A stretch of DNA of 64,000 bases from Bacillota bacterium (GCA_023388535.1 JAEWFZ010000038.1:102887-166886); one strand, 5' to 3'; shown: positions 24,821 through 33,925, counted from the first letter of the stretch. The notes: generated by a model not told the origin, from the letters alone. Translations and numbers: made by a program.

Positions 24821-25975
24821 ATGTTTAAGAAGAATTCTTTAAAAATTCTTAGCTTGATGTTGGTTTTTTTATTAGTTTTAACCTCTTGTGGAACTAAGGA
24901 AAAAACACAAACACCTACCGGTGGAGAAACAACGACAGATACACCACAAACCCATGAAGAATTAGTGGCTGCTGCTAAAGCTGAAGGAAAACTTGTTGTT
25001 TATTCCAACACTTCTCGGATTTCTGGGGCTGCTGAGAAATTCCAAGAAAAATATGGAATTACGGTCGAAGCATCAAACTTAAAAGATGGAGAATTGATTG
25101 AGAAAGTAAGTCGTGAAGTCTCTGGTAACATTACAGGAGCTGACTTAGTTTTAATTCAAGACAGTGGCCGAGTTCAAGGACAATTAATCAATCCAGGTTA
25201 TTTGGTTAACTATGTACCAGATTCCTTAAAAGATGTTATTCCTGAAGAATATCACAATCCATTAGCTTTCCAGTTTGTCAATAAAGTCTTTATCTATAAT
25301 AATGAACATACTGATGAAGATGTAATCACCAACGTCTGGCAATTGACAGATCCAGAGTGGCACGGTAAAGTTCAATTTAAAGATCCGAACCAAGAAGGAG
25401 TTAACTCTAACTTTTTGACCATGATTACTTCTAAAGAATGGTCTGATAAATTAGCTGATGCTTATGAGAAGCATTATGGTAAACCTATTGAACTGACTAC
25501 AGAAAATGCTGGATACGAATGGATGAAAGCATTCTTTGGTAATGGTCTAGTGCTAGGAAATAGTGATACAACAATTTCAGAAAACGTTGGTATCAGAGGT
25601 CAGGCAGATACACGTTTAGGTTTATTTGTTTATTCTAAGACACGTTATGATGAGAGTAAAAATCTAACGCTTAGGGCTTTAACAGAAGTATATCCATTCT
25701 CTGGATTCTATTACCCTATTTTCTTACAGCAAACTGCTAATGCTAAAAACGTTAATGCTGCAAAATTAATGACTGAATTCTTAATGACTGAAGAAGGCTT
25801 TCAACCTTGGTCTAAAGATGTCGGATCATATTCTGGGAATCCAACTATTCCTGTAAATGATGACGATCATCCATTATCATTCTGGGCCGAGCGCTTAATT
25901 CTAGAAGATCCTGTTTATCTATATGAGAATAGGGCAAAAGTTGAAGAGTTTTATACACAAATAATTGGACAATAA
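24821..25975 (+). CDS. AfuA-type solute-binding lipoprotein, probably phosphorylated substrate
   Basis: A 384-residue binding protein of the family usually labelled ferric-iron binding (FbpA/AfuA). The signal peptide ends with lipobox Cys23 (LVLTSC), followed by a Thr-rich linker. The fold begins with LVVYSNTSRISGAAEKF and ends with a typical NAAKLMTEFLMTEEGF helix. I do not find the adjacent Tyr pair of FbpA-type iron sites at its expected place; the Tyr-Tyr in GFYYPIF lies in a different segment. Actinobacillus AfuA, of the same family, binds sugar phosphates. With PhoP-box-like repeats upstream and a PhoPR-like pair downstream, a phosphorylated ligand is the better guess. Fold is firm; ligand is inference. 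Confidence 0.8.
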   Translation: MFKKNSLKILSLMLVFLLVLTSCGTKEKTQTPTGGETTTDTPQTHEELVAAAKAEGKLVVYSNTSRISGAAEKFQEKYGITVEASNLKDGELIEKVSREVSGNITGADLVLIQDSGRVQGQLINPGYLVNYVPDSLKDVIPEEYHNPLAFQFVNKVFIYNNEHTDEDVITNVWQLTDPEWHGKVQFKDPNQEGVNSNFLTMITSKEWSDKLADAYEKHYGKPIELTTENAGYEWMKAFFGNGLVLGNSDTTISENVGIRGQADTRLGLFVYSKTRYDESKNLTLRALTEVYPFSGFYYPIFLQQTANAKNVNAAKLMTEFLMTEEGFQPWSKDVGSYSGNPTIPVNDDDHPLSFWAERLILEDPVYLYENRAKVEEFYTQIIGQ

Positions 25976-25982
25976 AGAAATT

Positions 25983-26002
25983 AGGAAACCTTCGGGTTTC
26001 TT
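25983..26002 (+). terminator. UUCG hairpin between binding protein and permease
   Basis: AGGAAACC-TTCG-GGTTTCTT forms an 8-pair stem (one wobble) closed by the very stable UUCG tetraloop. The T-run is weak, so it is probably a processing or attenuation element that keeps binding-protein mRNA in excess over permease mRNA. Confidence 0.6.
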
Positions 26003-26027
26003 AATTCTATATAATTAGGAGGTAAAA

Positions 26028-27821
26028 ATGTCATTTAAGAATAAAGTAAAATCATATTTAAGCAAACCTCATAATGTTATTTTGTTGATATTGTCTGTTT
26101 TACTATTCTTTTTTACCTTGATACCACTTTTCTCTTTAATAAGAGATAGTTTTCAAGTTCACCCTTCTGAATTGATTTCTGTACCGGGTTCAAGTGTTGG
26201 CGACCTAACCTTACACCATTGGAGAAAGGTATTCTTTGATCCATCGATTAGTAAAGTCATGTTTTATACGCCTCTTTGGAACTCGATTAAAGTTTCCTTA
26301 GGTAGTACTTTTATAGCGATTGCCTTGGGTGGTACGGTAGCGTGGTTAATTGCTCGAAGTAATATTCGATTTAAAAGTGCGATTAGTACACTATTTGTAT
26401 TGCCTTATGTTATGCCATCTTGGACACTAGCTATGGCGTGGTTAAACTTTTTCAGAAACTCACATATTGGAGGGTCACCAGGGCTTTTCACAGCCTTAAC
26501 GGGAATTGAAACAGCTAATTGGTTTGCGTATGGAGCATTTCCGATTGCGGTTGTTCTTGGTTTACACTATGCACCATTTGCATACATCCTGATTGGCGGT
26601 ATACTTCGGAACATGGATGCTAATCTAGAAGAAGCTGCCACAATTTTGCAAACATCACGATTCAGAATATTAACAAAAATTACTTTGCCTATTGTAATGC
26701 CAGCAATTCTGTCAACATTCTTGTTAACTTTCTCAAGTTCAATGAGTGCGTTTGCAGTCCCTGCGTTTTTAGGTACTCCAGTTCGATTCCAAGTATTGAC
26801 GACACAGATGTTTAGAACCTTGAATGGTTTGAATCCAGGATATGGTTATATTATGTCGATTGTGTTGATTGTTATTGGAGTAGCGGTCTTAGCTATTAAT
26901 CAGTGGATTGTCGGATCAAGACGATCTTTTACTACGGTAACTGGAAAGAGTTCACAGATTTCTTTGGTTGATCTCAAGAAACTCAGAACACCGATTTCGA
27001 TAGTTTTGAGCGTAATATTGTTATTAATTGCAATTGTTCCTTTAATTACATTCGCGATTGAATCCTTTATTCTAGCTCCAGGTGATTATAGTTTGAATAA
27101 CTTTACATCACTTTTCTGGATTGGAGAAGGAAGAACTGATATCGGTGGTGGTGAACCAGGAATTTTAAGGAACCGTTATGTCTTCTTGGGTTTATGGAAT
27201 AGTTTAAAACTAGCGGGATTTAGTGCACTAATTGCCGGAACTGTAGGTGTTCTTACTGGCTATTCGGTAGTTAAAGGCAAACGTAGCAGATTAGCAAAAG
27301 TTGTAAACAACCTGGCTTTCTTTCCATATTTGATGCCTGCAATGGCTTTTGGTGCGATTTATCTTTCTATGTTCTCACAACGTAATTGGTTTATTCCTTC
27401 GTTGTACGGAACTTTCGCATTGCTTGTATTGGTGGGATCAATAAAATATTTACCGTTTGCTTCGCGATCAGGAGTAAATGCGATGTTACAGCTTAGTGAC
27501 GAGATAGAAGAAGCAGCAATTATTCAAGGCGTTAGTTGGCAAAAAAGGATGCGAAAGATTATCTTTCCTATTCAAAAAGCTAGTTTCTTATCTGGATACT
27601 TATTACCATTTATCTCGGCGATGCGAGAATTATCGCTATTTATTCTATTGATAACTCCGGCTAACCGAATACTCACCACCATGTTATTCCAATATAATGA
27701 AAAAGGTTGGAATCAATATGCTAACGCTATTAATTTAATGATTATTGTTATCGTCTTAAGTATCAATTACATTGTCAACAAACTGACAGGAGCTTCAATT
27801 GATAAAGGAATAGGAGGCTAA
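26028..27821 (+). CDS. AfuB-type ABC permease, fused two-domain
   Basis: A 597-residue permease containing two copies of the binding-protein-dependent permease domain in one chain, about residues 60-290 and 390-590, with some 12 membrane segments. EAA-type loops are seen as EEAATILQTSRFRIL in the first half and EEAAIIQGVSWQKRM in the second. This fused layout is usual for the Fbp/Afu/PhnUV-type importers. AGGAGG is ideally placed. It lies between the binding protein and the ATPase in one transcript. Confidence 0.9.
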   Translation: MSFKNKVKSYLSKPHNVILLILSVLLFFFTLIPLFSLIRDSFQVHPSELISVPGSSVGDLTLHHWRKVFFDPSISKVMFYTPLWNSIKVSLGSTFIAIALGGTVAWLIARSNIRFKSAISTLFVLPYVMPSWTLAMAWLNFFRNSHIGGSPGLFTALTGIETANWFAYGAFPIAVVLGLHYAPFAYILIGGILRNMDANLEEAATILQTSRFRILTKITLPIVMPAILSTFLLTFSSSMSAFAVPAFLGTPVRFQVLTTQMFRTLNGLNPGYGYIMSIVLIVIGVAVLAINQWIVGSRRSFTTVTGKSSQISLVDLKKLRTPISIVLSVILLLIAIVPLITFAIESFILAPGDYSLNNFTSLFWIGEGRTDIGGGEPGILRNRYVFLGLWNSLKLAGFSALIAGTVGVLTGYSVVKGKRSRLAKVVNNLAFFPYLMPAMAFGAIYLSMFSQRNWFIPSLYGTFALLVLVGSIKYLPFASRSGVNAMLQLSDEIEEAAIIQGVSWQKRMRKIIFPIQKASFLSGYLLPFISAMRELSLFILLITPANRILTTMLFQYNEKGWNQYANAINLMIIVIVLSINYIVNKLTGASIDKGIGG

Positions 27822-27822
27822 T

Positions 27823-28941
27823 GTGCCAGAAATTAGATTAGTAAATATCACCAAAAAGTTTGGTGATGTAATTGCGGTAGATAATTTAAATCTTACTATT
27901 CTCGATGGAGATTTCGTCACTTTACTTGGTCCATCTGGTTGCGGGAAGACCACAACACTTCGGATGATTGCCGGTTTAGAGAATCCGACCGAAGGAGAGA
28001 TTTATATCGATGATGTATTGGTTTTTTCCGCATCTAAAGGAGTTAATATTACACCAGATAAACGAGGGGTAGGGTTTCTGTTTCAGAACTATGCCTTGTG
28101 GCCTCATATGACAGTTAAACAAAACATAAGTTTTGGATTGGAAAACCTTAAATGGGATAAGAATCGAATAAAAGAACGTGTTGAAGAAACTGCAAAAACT
28201 TTGGAAATTTATCAGTTTTTGGACCGATATCCAAATGAATTATCCGGAGGCCAACAGCAACGTGTAGCGATAGCACGGACCTTAGCACCAGGGCCAAAAG
28301 TTTTGCTAATGGATGAACCATTAAGTAACCTTGATGCTAAATTACGATTGGATATGAGAACAGAATTGAAGAGGCTTCATACGGAAACAGGATCAACTTT
28401 TGTCTATGTTACACACGATCAACTAGAATCAATGACGCTTTCTACAAAAATGTGTCTATTAAACGAAGGTATTTTACAACAATATGAACCTCCACTTGAT
28501 GTTTACAATCGGCCAGTGAATGTGTTTACTGCTGACTTTGTTGGGAACCCGACAATGAACTTCATTCCAGTAAAGGGTTCTAACATTAATTTAGATCAAG
28601 TGAAGATACACTTTAACGGAACTAATTTAATATTCAATCCGTTAGACGAAACACCATCTCTTACTAGCAATCAGCCCTTAATTTTAGGAATAAGACCTGA
28701 ATTTGTATCAATTAATCCGACCGGATTCTTCAATGCTAAAATCTACTCAGCTTTACCATCCGGACTAGAAACTGTAGTAAGATTAGAGTATCAAGATTTA
28801 CTTTTGACTTCGGTCATGTTTGGTGATGTTGATTTCAAAATTGATGAAATGGTAAGATTCGATTTAATTGGTAATAAAGCGATACTGTTTGATTCAGTGA
28901 CTGGTACCATCATTTCACAAGGAAGTATTAGTCCTGTCTAA
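27823..28941 (+). CDS. AfuC/FbpC-type ABC transporter ATPase
   Basis: A 372-residue ATPase with Walker A GPSGCGKTT (36-44), signature LSGGQQQR, Walker B VLLMDEPLSNLDA and H-loop VTHDQLES. The C-terminal 130 residues form a TOBE-type domain (GIRPEFVSI). It starts with GTG at 27823, with GGAGG lying inside the end of the permease gene. It closes the importer operon, and the two-component genes follow after 34 bases with no terminator visible, so they may be cotranscribed. Confidence 0.92.
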   Translation: MPEIRLVNITKKFGDVIAVDNLNLTILDGDFVTLLGPSGCGKTTTLRMIAGLENPTEGEIYIDDVLVFSASKGVNITPDKRGVGFLFQNYALWPHMTVKQNISFGLENLKWDKNRIKERVEETAKTLEIYQFLDRYPNELSGGQQQRVAIARTLAPGPKVLLMDEPLSNLDAKLRLDMRTELKRLHTETGSTFVYVTHDQLESMTLSTKMCLLNEGILQQYEPPLDVYNRPVNVFTADFVGNPTMNFIPVKGSNINLDQVKIHFNGTNLIFNPLDETPSLTSNQPLILGIRPEFVSINPTGFFNAKIYSALPSGLETVVRLEYQDLLLTSVMFGDVDFKIDEMVRFDLIGNKAILFDSVTGTIISQGSISPV

Positions 28942-28975
28942 TCGAATTGAATGAGCGAATGAAAGGGATGTATTT

Positions 28976-29662
28976 ATGAAGAAGACAATTCTTGTTGTCG
29001 ATGATGAGGTATCGATTGTTGATATTCTAAAGTTTAATCTTGAGAAAAACGGATACCAAGTGATTACAGCTTTTGATGGAGATGACGCATTACATAAAGT
29101 AAAGAATAATCCTGTCGATTGTATCATCCTAGATTTAATGCTTCCCAATATTGGGGGTCTTGAAGTGTGCCGTATTATTCGTAGTACTCCGATTATTTCA
29201 AGAACCCCAATCATCATGTTAACCGCAAAATCCGAAGAAACCGACAAAGTAATCGGTTTGGGAATCGGTGCAGATGACTATATAACCAAACCTTTTAGTT
29301 TACGTGAATTGTTCGCTCGTATTGATGCGTTGATTCGACGCAGTGAAAATTTATACAACTTGTCAAGTACGTTTGAAACCAAGAACTTTGTTCTAGATAC
29401 TTATAAACGAACGATTTATTGTAATCAAGAACAACTTGATCTTACTGGTTTAGAATTTGATATTTTGAGTTTATTGATTCGAAATGTTAATCAAACCTTA
29501 AATCGCGATGATATTTTATCTACATATTTGGTTGACCATGATCTTAATAGTCGTTCTCTAGATGTTCATATTAGTAAGATTCGAAAGAAGATTAAAATCG
29601 TAGATCCTTTCTTGGATGTTATTGAAACGATTCGTTCGGTAGGTTATGTATTTAATGATTGA
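28976..29662 (+). CDS. PhoP/PhoB-type response regulator
   Basis: A 228-residue OmpR-family regulator. The receiver domain (1-120) has the acidic pair Asp9-Asp10, phosphorylated Asp53 (CIILDLMLPN), Thr83-type switch (MLTAKSE) and Lys in ITKPFS. The DNA-binding winged helix (about 130-225) has SRSLDVHISKIRKKI. The layout matches PhoP/PhoB/WalR. The overlapping kinase gene and the PhoP-box-like repeats before the adjacent importer favour a Pho-type role. AAAGGGATG lies 9 bases before the ATG. Confidence 0.9.
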   Translation: MKKTILVVDDEVSIVDILKFNLEKNGYQVITAFDGDDALHKVKNNPVDCIILDLMLPNIGGLEVCRIIRSTPIISRTPIIMLTAKSEETDKVIGLGIGADDYITKPFSLRELFARIDALIRRSENLYNLSSTFETKNFVLDTYKRTIYCNQEQLDLTGLEFDILSLLIRNVNQTLNRDDILSTYLVDHDLNSRSLDVHISKIRKKIKIVDPFLDVIETIRSVGYVFND

Positions 29663-30905
29663 ACATGATAAATTAATTATCAAAACAGCTCTTTTTGTCA
29701 TTGTTTACCTAATTGTTCATGGATTTCTTGTTTATTTTATTATTAAGTATCATCAGAAATTAAAAGCTCGCTTATTTAAAGTACAAGACGACAGTCAACA
29801 CTATCAAAAGGAGCTTAGACTCTTACAAGCCAAGAGCGATCATATCCAAAAAATTAATAATCAACGGTTTTACTATCTTAATGCTATTTTCACTAGTGTT
29901 AAAAATGGTTTAGTGTTGTTGGATAATGAAAAAAAGATAATTGTAATGAATCCACGAGCACAAGAAGTCTTTGATGTTGATGATCATGTGTTTTTCGAAG
30001 CAACACTTTTACATGAAAAAGAATTATTTAAACAAATTGACGTATTAATAGAAGAGGTTAAAAAAACGGAACATTTGGTTATAAAAACCATTGATTTTGA
30101 AGGTAATTATTATGAAATATTTGTTCTTGAAATCTATGAAAAGAATTCTCGTACAGTACCCCTGGGTGTGCTGATATCTATCAGAGATGTAACACAATCC
30201 TTCAAATTAGAACAACTTCGCCAAGATTTTGTTCAAAATGTGTCCCATGAATTTAGAACGCCATTAACCATCATCTCGAGTTATATCGAAACTATTAGAA
30301 TGTGGGATGATATCGATGAATCTTACAGGCAAGAAGCTTTCAATGTTATTGAATTTGAATTAACACGACTACAAAAAATATTGAATCAACTATTGGATAT
30401 TTCAAGTTTAAGTCATGAGAGTAGTCATGAAGTTGTTGATGTTTATCAATTGATTTATGAGGTACTACCTTCTTATCGAAGAATAGCAGAGGAGAAGAAA
30501 CTAAAAATTGAGGTTTTGAATAGTCTTCAAGAAGACGATAGAGTTTTTGTAAATCGCTTAATGTTTTTGCAATCAATCACTAACATCTTAGAAAATGCTA
30601 TTAAATTCAGTTACGAAAAGACAATCATCCTAATAGAACTAAGGTCTGAAGCAAACGAAATACAAATTTCTATTGAGGACAGTGGTCCAGGATTATCCTT
30701 AGAACATCAATCTAAAATATTCGACAGATTTTATCGAACCGATGAACACAGAAATTCTAAAACTGGTGGAACCGGACTAGGTTTAGCAATCAGTAAAGAA
30801 GTAATTGAAAGTTTCGACGGTAGAATCCAAATAGAAAGCAGTCTAAATATTGGTAGTAAATTTACAATCATACTACCAAAATATTTTGAAGAAATGAGGA
30901 AGTGA
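29655..30905 (+). CDS. PhoR-like sensor histidine kinase without external sensor
   Basis: A 416-residue kinase (419 if the ATG at 29646 is used), overlapping the regulator gene. One membrane helix lies near the N-terminus (about 8-31), then a charged coiled stretch (35-70), a PAS domain (about 75-182), HisKA with His198 in VSHEFRTPL, and a catalytic ATPase domain with NILENAIKF, DSGPGLS and GTGLGLAIS. There is no extracytoplasmic domain. PhoR proteins of this type sense transport state through partner proteins in E. coli; a link with the adjacent importer is a hypothesis. Confidence 0.9.
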   Translation: MIEHDKLIIKTALFVIVYLIVHGFLVYFIIKYHQKLKARLFKVQDDSQHYQKELRLLQAKSDHIQKINNQRFYYLNAIFTSVKNGLVLLDNEKKIIVMNPRAQEVFDVDDHVFFEATLLHEKELFKQIDVLIEEVKKTEHLVIKTIDFEGNYYEIFVLEIYEKNSRTVPLGVLISIRDVTQSFKLEQLRQDFVQNVSHEFRTPLTIISSYIETIRMWDDIDESYRQEAFNVIEFELTRLQKILNQLLDISSLSHESSHEVVDVYQLIYEVLPSYRRIAEEKKLKIEVLNSLQEDDRVFVNRLMFLQSITNILENAIKFSYEKTIILIELRSEANEIQISIEDSGPGLSLEHQSKIFDRFYRTDEHRNSKTGGTGLGLAISKEVIESFDGRIQIESSLNIGSKFTIILPKYFEEMRK

Positions 30906-30908
30906 AGT

Positions 30909-31775
30909 ATGGATTTAATTATAATAACAGGAACCAGTGGATCTGGTAAATCAACCGCACTAAAGAGTTTGGAGGACTTTGGTTTCTACTGTATTGATAA
31001 CTTTCCTCCAGCCTTGTACAATACGATACCTTTGTTATTACAAGAAACAGACGATGAGGAAGACAAACTAGCTATTACAGTCGATATTCGGAGTAGTGGA
31101 CAATTTAAGCATGTTGAGAAAATGTTGGAGTTCTTAAAAGATGAAGGTATTAAATATAGAATGATGTTCATTGATTCCGATGATTTAACTTTGCTAAAGC
31201 GCTTTAAAGAGACGCGCAGAAATCATCCACTAATGTCTGATACCGTTCCAACAATCGAAAAAGCAATTGAAAAAGAACGAGAACTCATGGAATATCTAGC
31301 AAGCTCAAGTGATTTCTATATTGACACAACATATTTGAGAACTTCAGAACTTAAAGAAGAAATACTAAAAATATTAGACGATAATAAATTTGGCAAACTA
31401 CAAGTTCATTTCGTTTCTTTCGGATTTAAATATGGTATATTACGCGATGCTGACTTAGTCTTTGATTTAAGATGTTTAAAAAACCCATATTATGATTTAA
31501 GTTTAAGGCCATTAACTGGTGAGAATAAAGAAGTTCGTGATTTTGTCTTTGAGTCTAAAGAAGCACGAGGCGTCTTCAACACAATCAAAGATTATTTAGA
31601 ATATACAATTCCATTGTATAAGGCTGAAGGTAAAAGTCAGCTGATTGTGGGGTTCGGTTGTACTGGCGGCAAGCATCGTTCGGTGAGTTTTGCTTATGAT
31701 TTCTTTGAAAAATATAAAAATGACAGTATTCACAAAATAAAGCGCCATCGTGATATTGAGAGAGACAAGCTCTAA
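30909..31775 (+). CDS. rapZ: RNase adapter/nucleotide-binding protein RapZ
   Basis: A 288-residue RapZ/YvcJ protein. Walker A GTSGSGKST is at residues 8-16 and the C-terminal domain carries FGCTGGKHRSV, the signature of the family. In E. coli RapZ senses glucosamine-6-phosphate and controls GlmZ/GlmY decay; in B. subtilis YvcJ has nucleotide-binding activity. Bacillota usually carry it in rapZ-yvcK-whiA; here it follows the kinase by 3 bases and precedes a phosphohexomutase, so it is likely cotranscribed with both. A role in amino-sugar or phosphosugar control is inference. Confidence 0.93.
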   Translation: MDLIIITGTSGSGKSTALKSLEDFGFYCIDNFPPALYNTIPLLLQETDDEEDKLAITVDIRSSGQFKHVEKMLEFLKDEGIKYRMMFIDSDDLTLLKRFKETRRNHPLMSDTVPTIEKAIEKERELMEYLASSSDFYIDTTYLRTSELKEEILKILDDNKFGKLQVHFVSFGFKYGILRDADLVFDLRCLKNPYYDLSLRPLTGENKEVRDFVFESKEARGVFNTIKDYLEYTIPLYKAEGKSQLIVGFGCTGGKHRSVSFAYDFFEKYKNDSIHKIKRHRDIERDKL

Positions 31776-31793
31776 AGAAGCTTATCAACAATC

Positions 31794-33218
31794 ATGTCAA
31801 AGCAAAAAATAGTATTTGGAACAGGAGGTTGGAGAACACTTATTGGTCAAGGGTTCGACAAAACTAATGTCCTAAAAGTAGTTGCGGCGATTAGTGAAGT
31901 TTTTAAAGGAGCAGTTGTGTATATCAGCTATGACCACCGATTCTTGTCCGTCGAAGCCGCCAACTGGGCTGCTGAGTATCTTCTTAGCCGAGATCACATT
32001 GTTCATTATAGTGATCAACCTATTCCAACTCCAGTTCATATGCATTATGTACTGAAGCAACAATTAGAGATTGGATTGATGATTACAGCTAGCCATAATC
32101 CTTATCTATACAATGGGATTAAAGTTATTGTTAAGGAAGGTAGAGATGCCCCTTTGGAATTAACTCAAAAGCTTGAAAAAATCGCTAATTCATTTACTGA
32201 ATCTCAATTATTGATTGATGACCAGAAGGTTGATCGAAGTAATCTAATAAATGTAAATCCAATCAAAAATTATGTGAATGATGTTATCCGCTTGATTGAT
32301 ATTGAAAGAATTAAAACCCGTGACTTTAGAGTTTTAATTGATCCAATGCATGGAGTATCTCGAGATACTTTACAAATGTTATTGGCTCAGGGTTATGTCT
32401 TGGTGGATTTTATTAACGAGGAGCAGGATGCGTTTTTTGGTAGTAAAATGCCAGCCCCGGAAGAGAATGTTTTAGAATTATTAAAAATGAAAATTATTCA
32501 TGATGGAAAGTACGACTTCGGAATTGCTACCGATGCAGACGCCGATCGAGTTGCTTTAATTGATGATAAAGGAAGGTATTTGGATGCTAATACTATTCTA
32601 TCGTTAATTTATGATTATTTGCTTTCCTATACTACTCACCGTGGCGCAGTGGTAAGGAACACAACTACAACTCATCTTTTGGATGATATTGCCTCAAACT
32701 TTAATCAACAATCATATGAAGTACCAGTGGGTTTTAAACAGATCAGTCAAACCATGACTAAGTATGATGCGCTGTTAGGTGGAGAATCAAGTGGTGGTAT
32801 TGCTTTAAGAAATCATATTCATGGGAAAGATGGAATCTTTGTTGCATTAATAATTTTTGAAATGCTCAGTGCTAGTGGACGAAAGCTATCACAGCTAGTA
32901 GATAGGTTACATCAAAAATATGGAAAATATTACAGTTCTGAAATTAGAGTAAACTTCGCAGAAAAACAAAAAGCTGAATTTCTTAAATTTATCGAAAATT
33001 ATGAAATATTCGAACTGCGTGGTTTAGAAATAAAGAATGTTTCTCGAAACGATGGATTAAAGATTGTATACTCTGAAGGATCGTGGGTATCACTTCGATT
33101 ATCTGGAACTGAACCATTATTTAGAGCAGTTGTGGAGTCGAGAAATAAGGATACTAAACGAAGAATAAAATATAACATAATCAATTTATTAGAAAGAGAG
33201 TTGAATGCAATTGCTTGA
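31794..33218 (+). CDS. Phosphohexomutase (phosphoglucomutase/phosphomannomutase/GlmM type)
   Basis: A 474-residue alpha-D-phosphohexomutase. The catalytic phosphoserine is Ser100 in TASHNPYLYNG; the metal loop is DADADR (Asp247, Asp249, Asp251); the sugar loop GGESSGG and the phosphate loop RLSGTEP are both present. It interconverts hexose-1- and 6-phosphates; glucose, glucosamine or mannose cannot be separated by eye. As phosphoglucomutase it would supply glucose-1-phosphate to glgC. It follows rapZ by 18 bases and overlaps the MgtC gene by 14 bases. The ribosome site is weak. Confidence 0.88.
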   Translation: MSKQKIVFGTGGWRTLIGQGFDKTNVLKVVAAISEVFKGAVVYISYDHRFLSVEAANWAAEYLLSRDHIVHYSDQPIPTPVHMHYVLKQQLEIGLMITASHNPYLYNGIKVIVKEGRDAPLELTQKLEKIANSFTESQLLIDDQKVDRSNLINVNPIKNYVNDVIRLIDIERIKTRDFRVLIDPMHGVSRDTLQMLLAQGYVLVDFINEEQDAFFGSKMPAPEENVLELLKMKIIHDGKYDFGIATDADADRVALIDDKGRYLDANTILSLIYDYLLSYTTHRGAVVRNTTTTHLLDDIASNFNQQSYEVPVGFKQISQTMTKYDALLGGESSGGIALRNHIHGKDGIFVALIIFEMLSASGRKLSQLVDRLHQKYGKYYSSEIRVNFAEKQKAEFLKFIENYEIFELRGLEIKNVSRNDGLKIVYSEGSWVSLRLSGTEPLFRAVVESRNKDTKRRIKYNIINLLERELNAIA

Positions 33219-33924
33219 TATTTTTAAAGATTTAGCCGATCTTGAACTAGTGCTGAAATTGTTATTGAGTTTGTTATTATCTGGATTGATTGGGTATGAA
33301 CGCGAAGTAAGTCAAAGTCATGCGGGGATTAAAACCCACATCTTAGTTGGGGTTGGCTCGACCATAATTGCTTTGATTCAAGTCGAAATAGTCCGCCTAG
33401 TGAGCTCGGATTTTAATATTGCTATTGGTGGCATCTTGGGTTCTGATCCTGGTCGTTTAATCGCTCAAGTAGTTAGTGGAATTGGGTTTTTAGGTGGTGG
33501 AACCATCATTGTTACCAAACGTCATGTTTCCGGTTTAACTACCGCCGCTTCGATTTGGACGGTGGCTGGTATTGGCTTATCGCTAGGCATGGGGTTCTAT
33601 CATATTGCTATTTACGGTTCCCTATTTATCTTGGCCACCTTGTTTATCTTTAAGCGATTAATTCTAGTAGAGACCCCTCAACGGATTGTGGTTAAACATT
33701 TATTTAGTTCTCAAGGTGCTCAAGCCATTCAGAATCTGTTTGAGGAAATGGGCTTGGACGTTGAAGTGATCCGCTTTAATGCGGCTGCCTTTGGTAATGA
33801 TTTACTCCACACTCATGTTTTTAAGGTCAATAATTCAAAAGATTTAAACTTCAGTGAGTTAATCAATCGTTTATCTAAACTGGATCGAATCGTCAGCGTC
33901 GAGCGTTCAAATATCGAACACTAA
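33205..33924 (+). CDS. MgtC/SapB family membrane protein
   Basis: A 239-residue protein with four or five membrane helices in the first 145 residues and a soluble ACT-like C-terminal domain (about 160-239). MgtC signatures: LIGYEREVSQSHAGIKTHILVG (two parts, from residue 28), RLIAQVVSGIGFLGGGTI and GLTTAASIWTVAGIG. MgtC proteins are linked to magnesium limitation and membrane energetics. It overlaps the mutase gene end by 14 bases. Base composition rises sharply here compared with the upstream block. A strong terminator follows. Confidence 0.9.
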   Translation: MQLLDIFKDLADLELVLKLLLSLLLSGLIGYEREVSQSHAGIKTHILVGVGSTIIALIQVEIVRLVSSDFNIAIGGILGSDPGRLIAQVVSGIGFLGGGTIIVTKRHVSGLTTAASIWTVAGIGLSLGMGFYHIAIYGSLFILATLFIFKRLILVETPQRIVVKHLFSSQGAQAIQNLFEEMGLDVEVIRFNAAAFGNDLLHTHVFKVNNSKDLNFSELINRLSKLDRIVSVERSNIEH

Positions 33925-33925
33925 A

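Noticed and set aside
24821..28941. Plain ferric-iron importer annotation
   Set aside because: It fits the family name, but no Fur-box-like repeat is seen, the Tyr pair is not in the expected place, and the PhoP-box-like repeats point elsewhere. Not excluded, only less likely.
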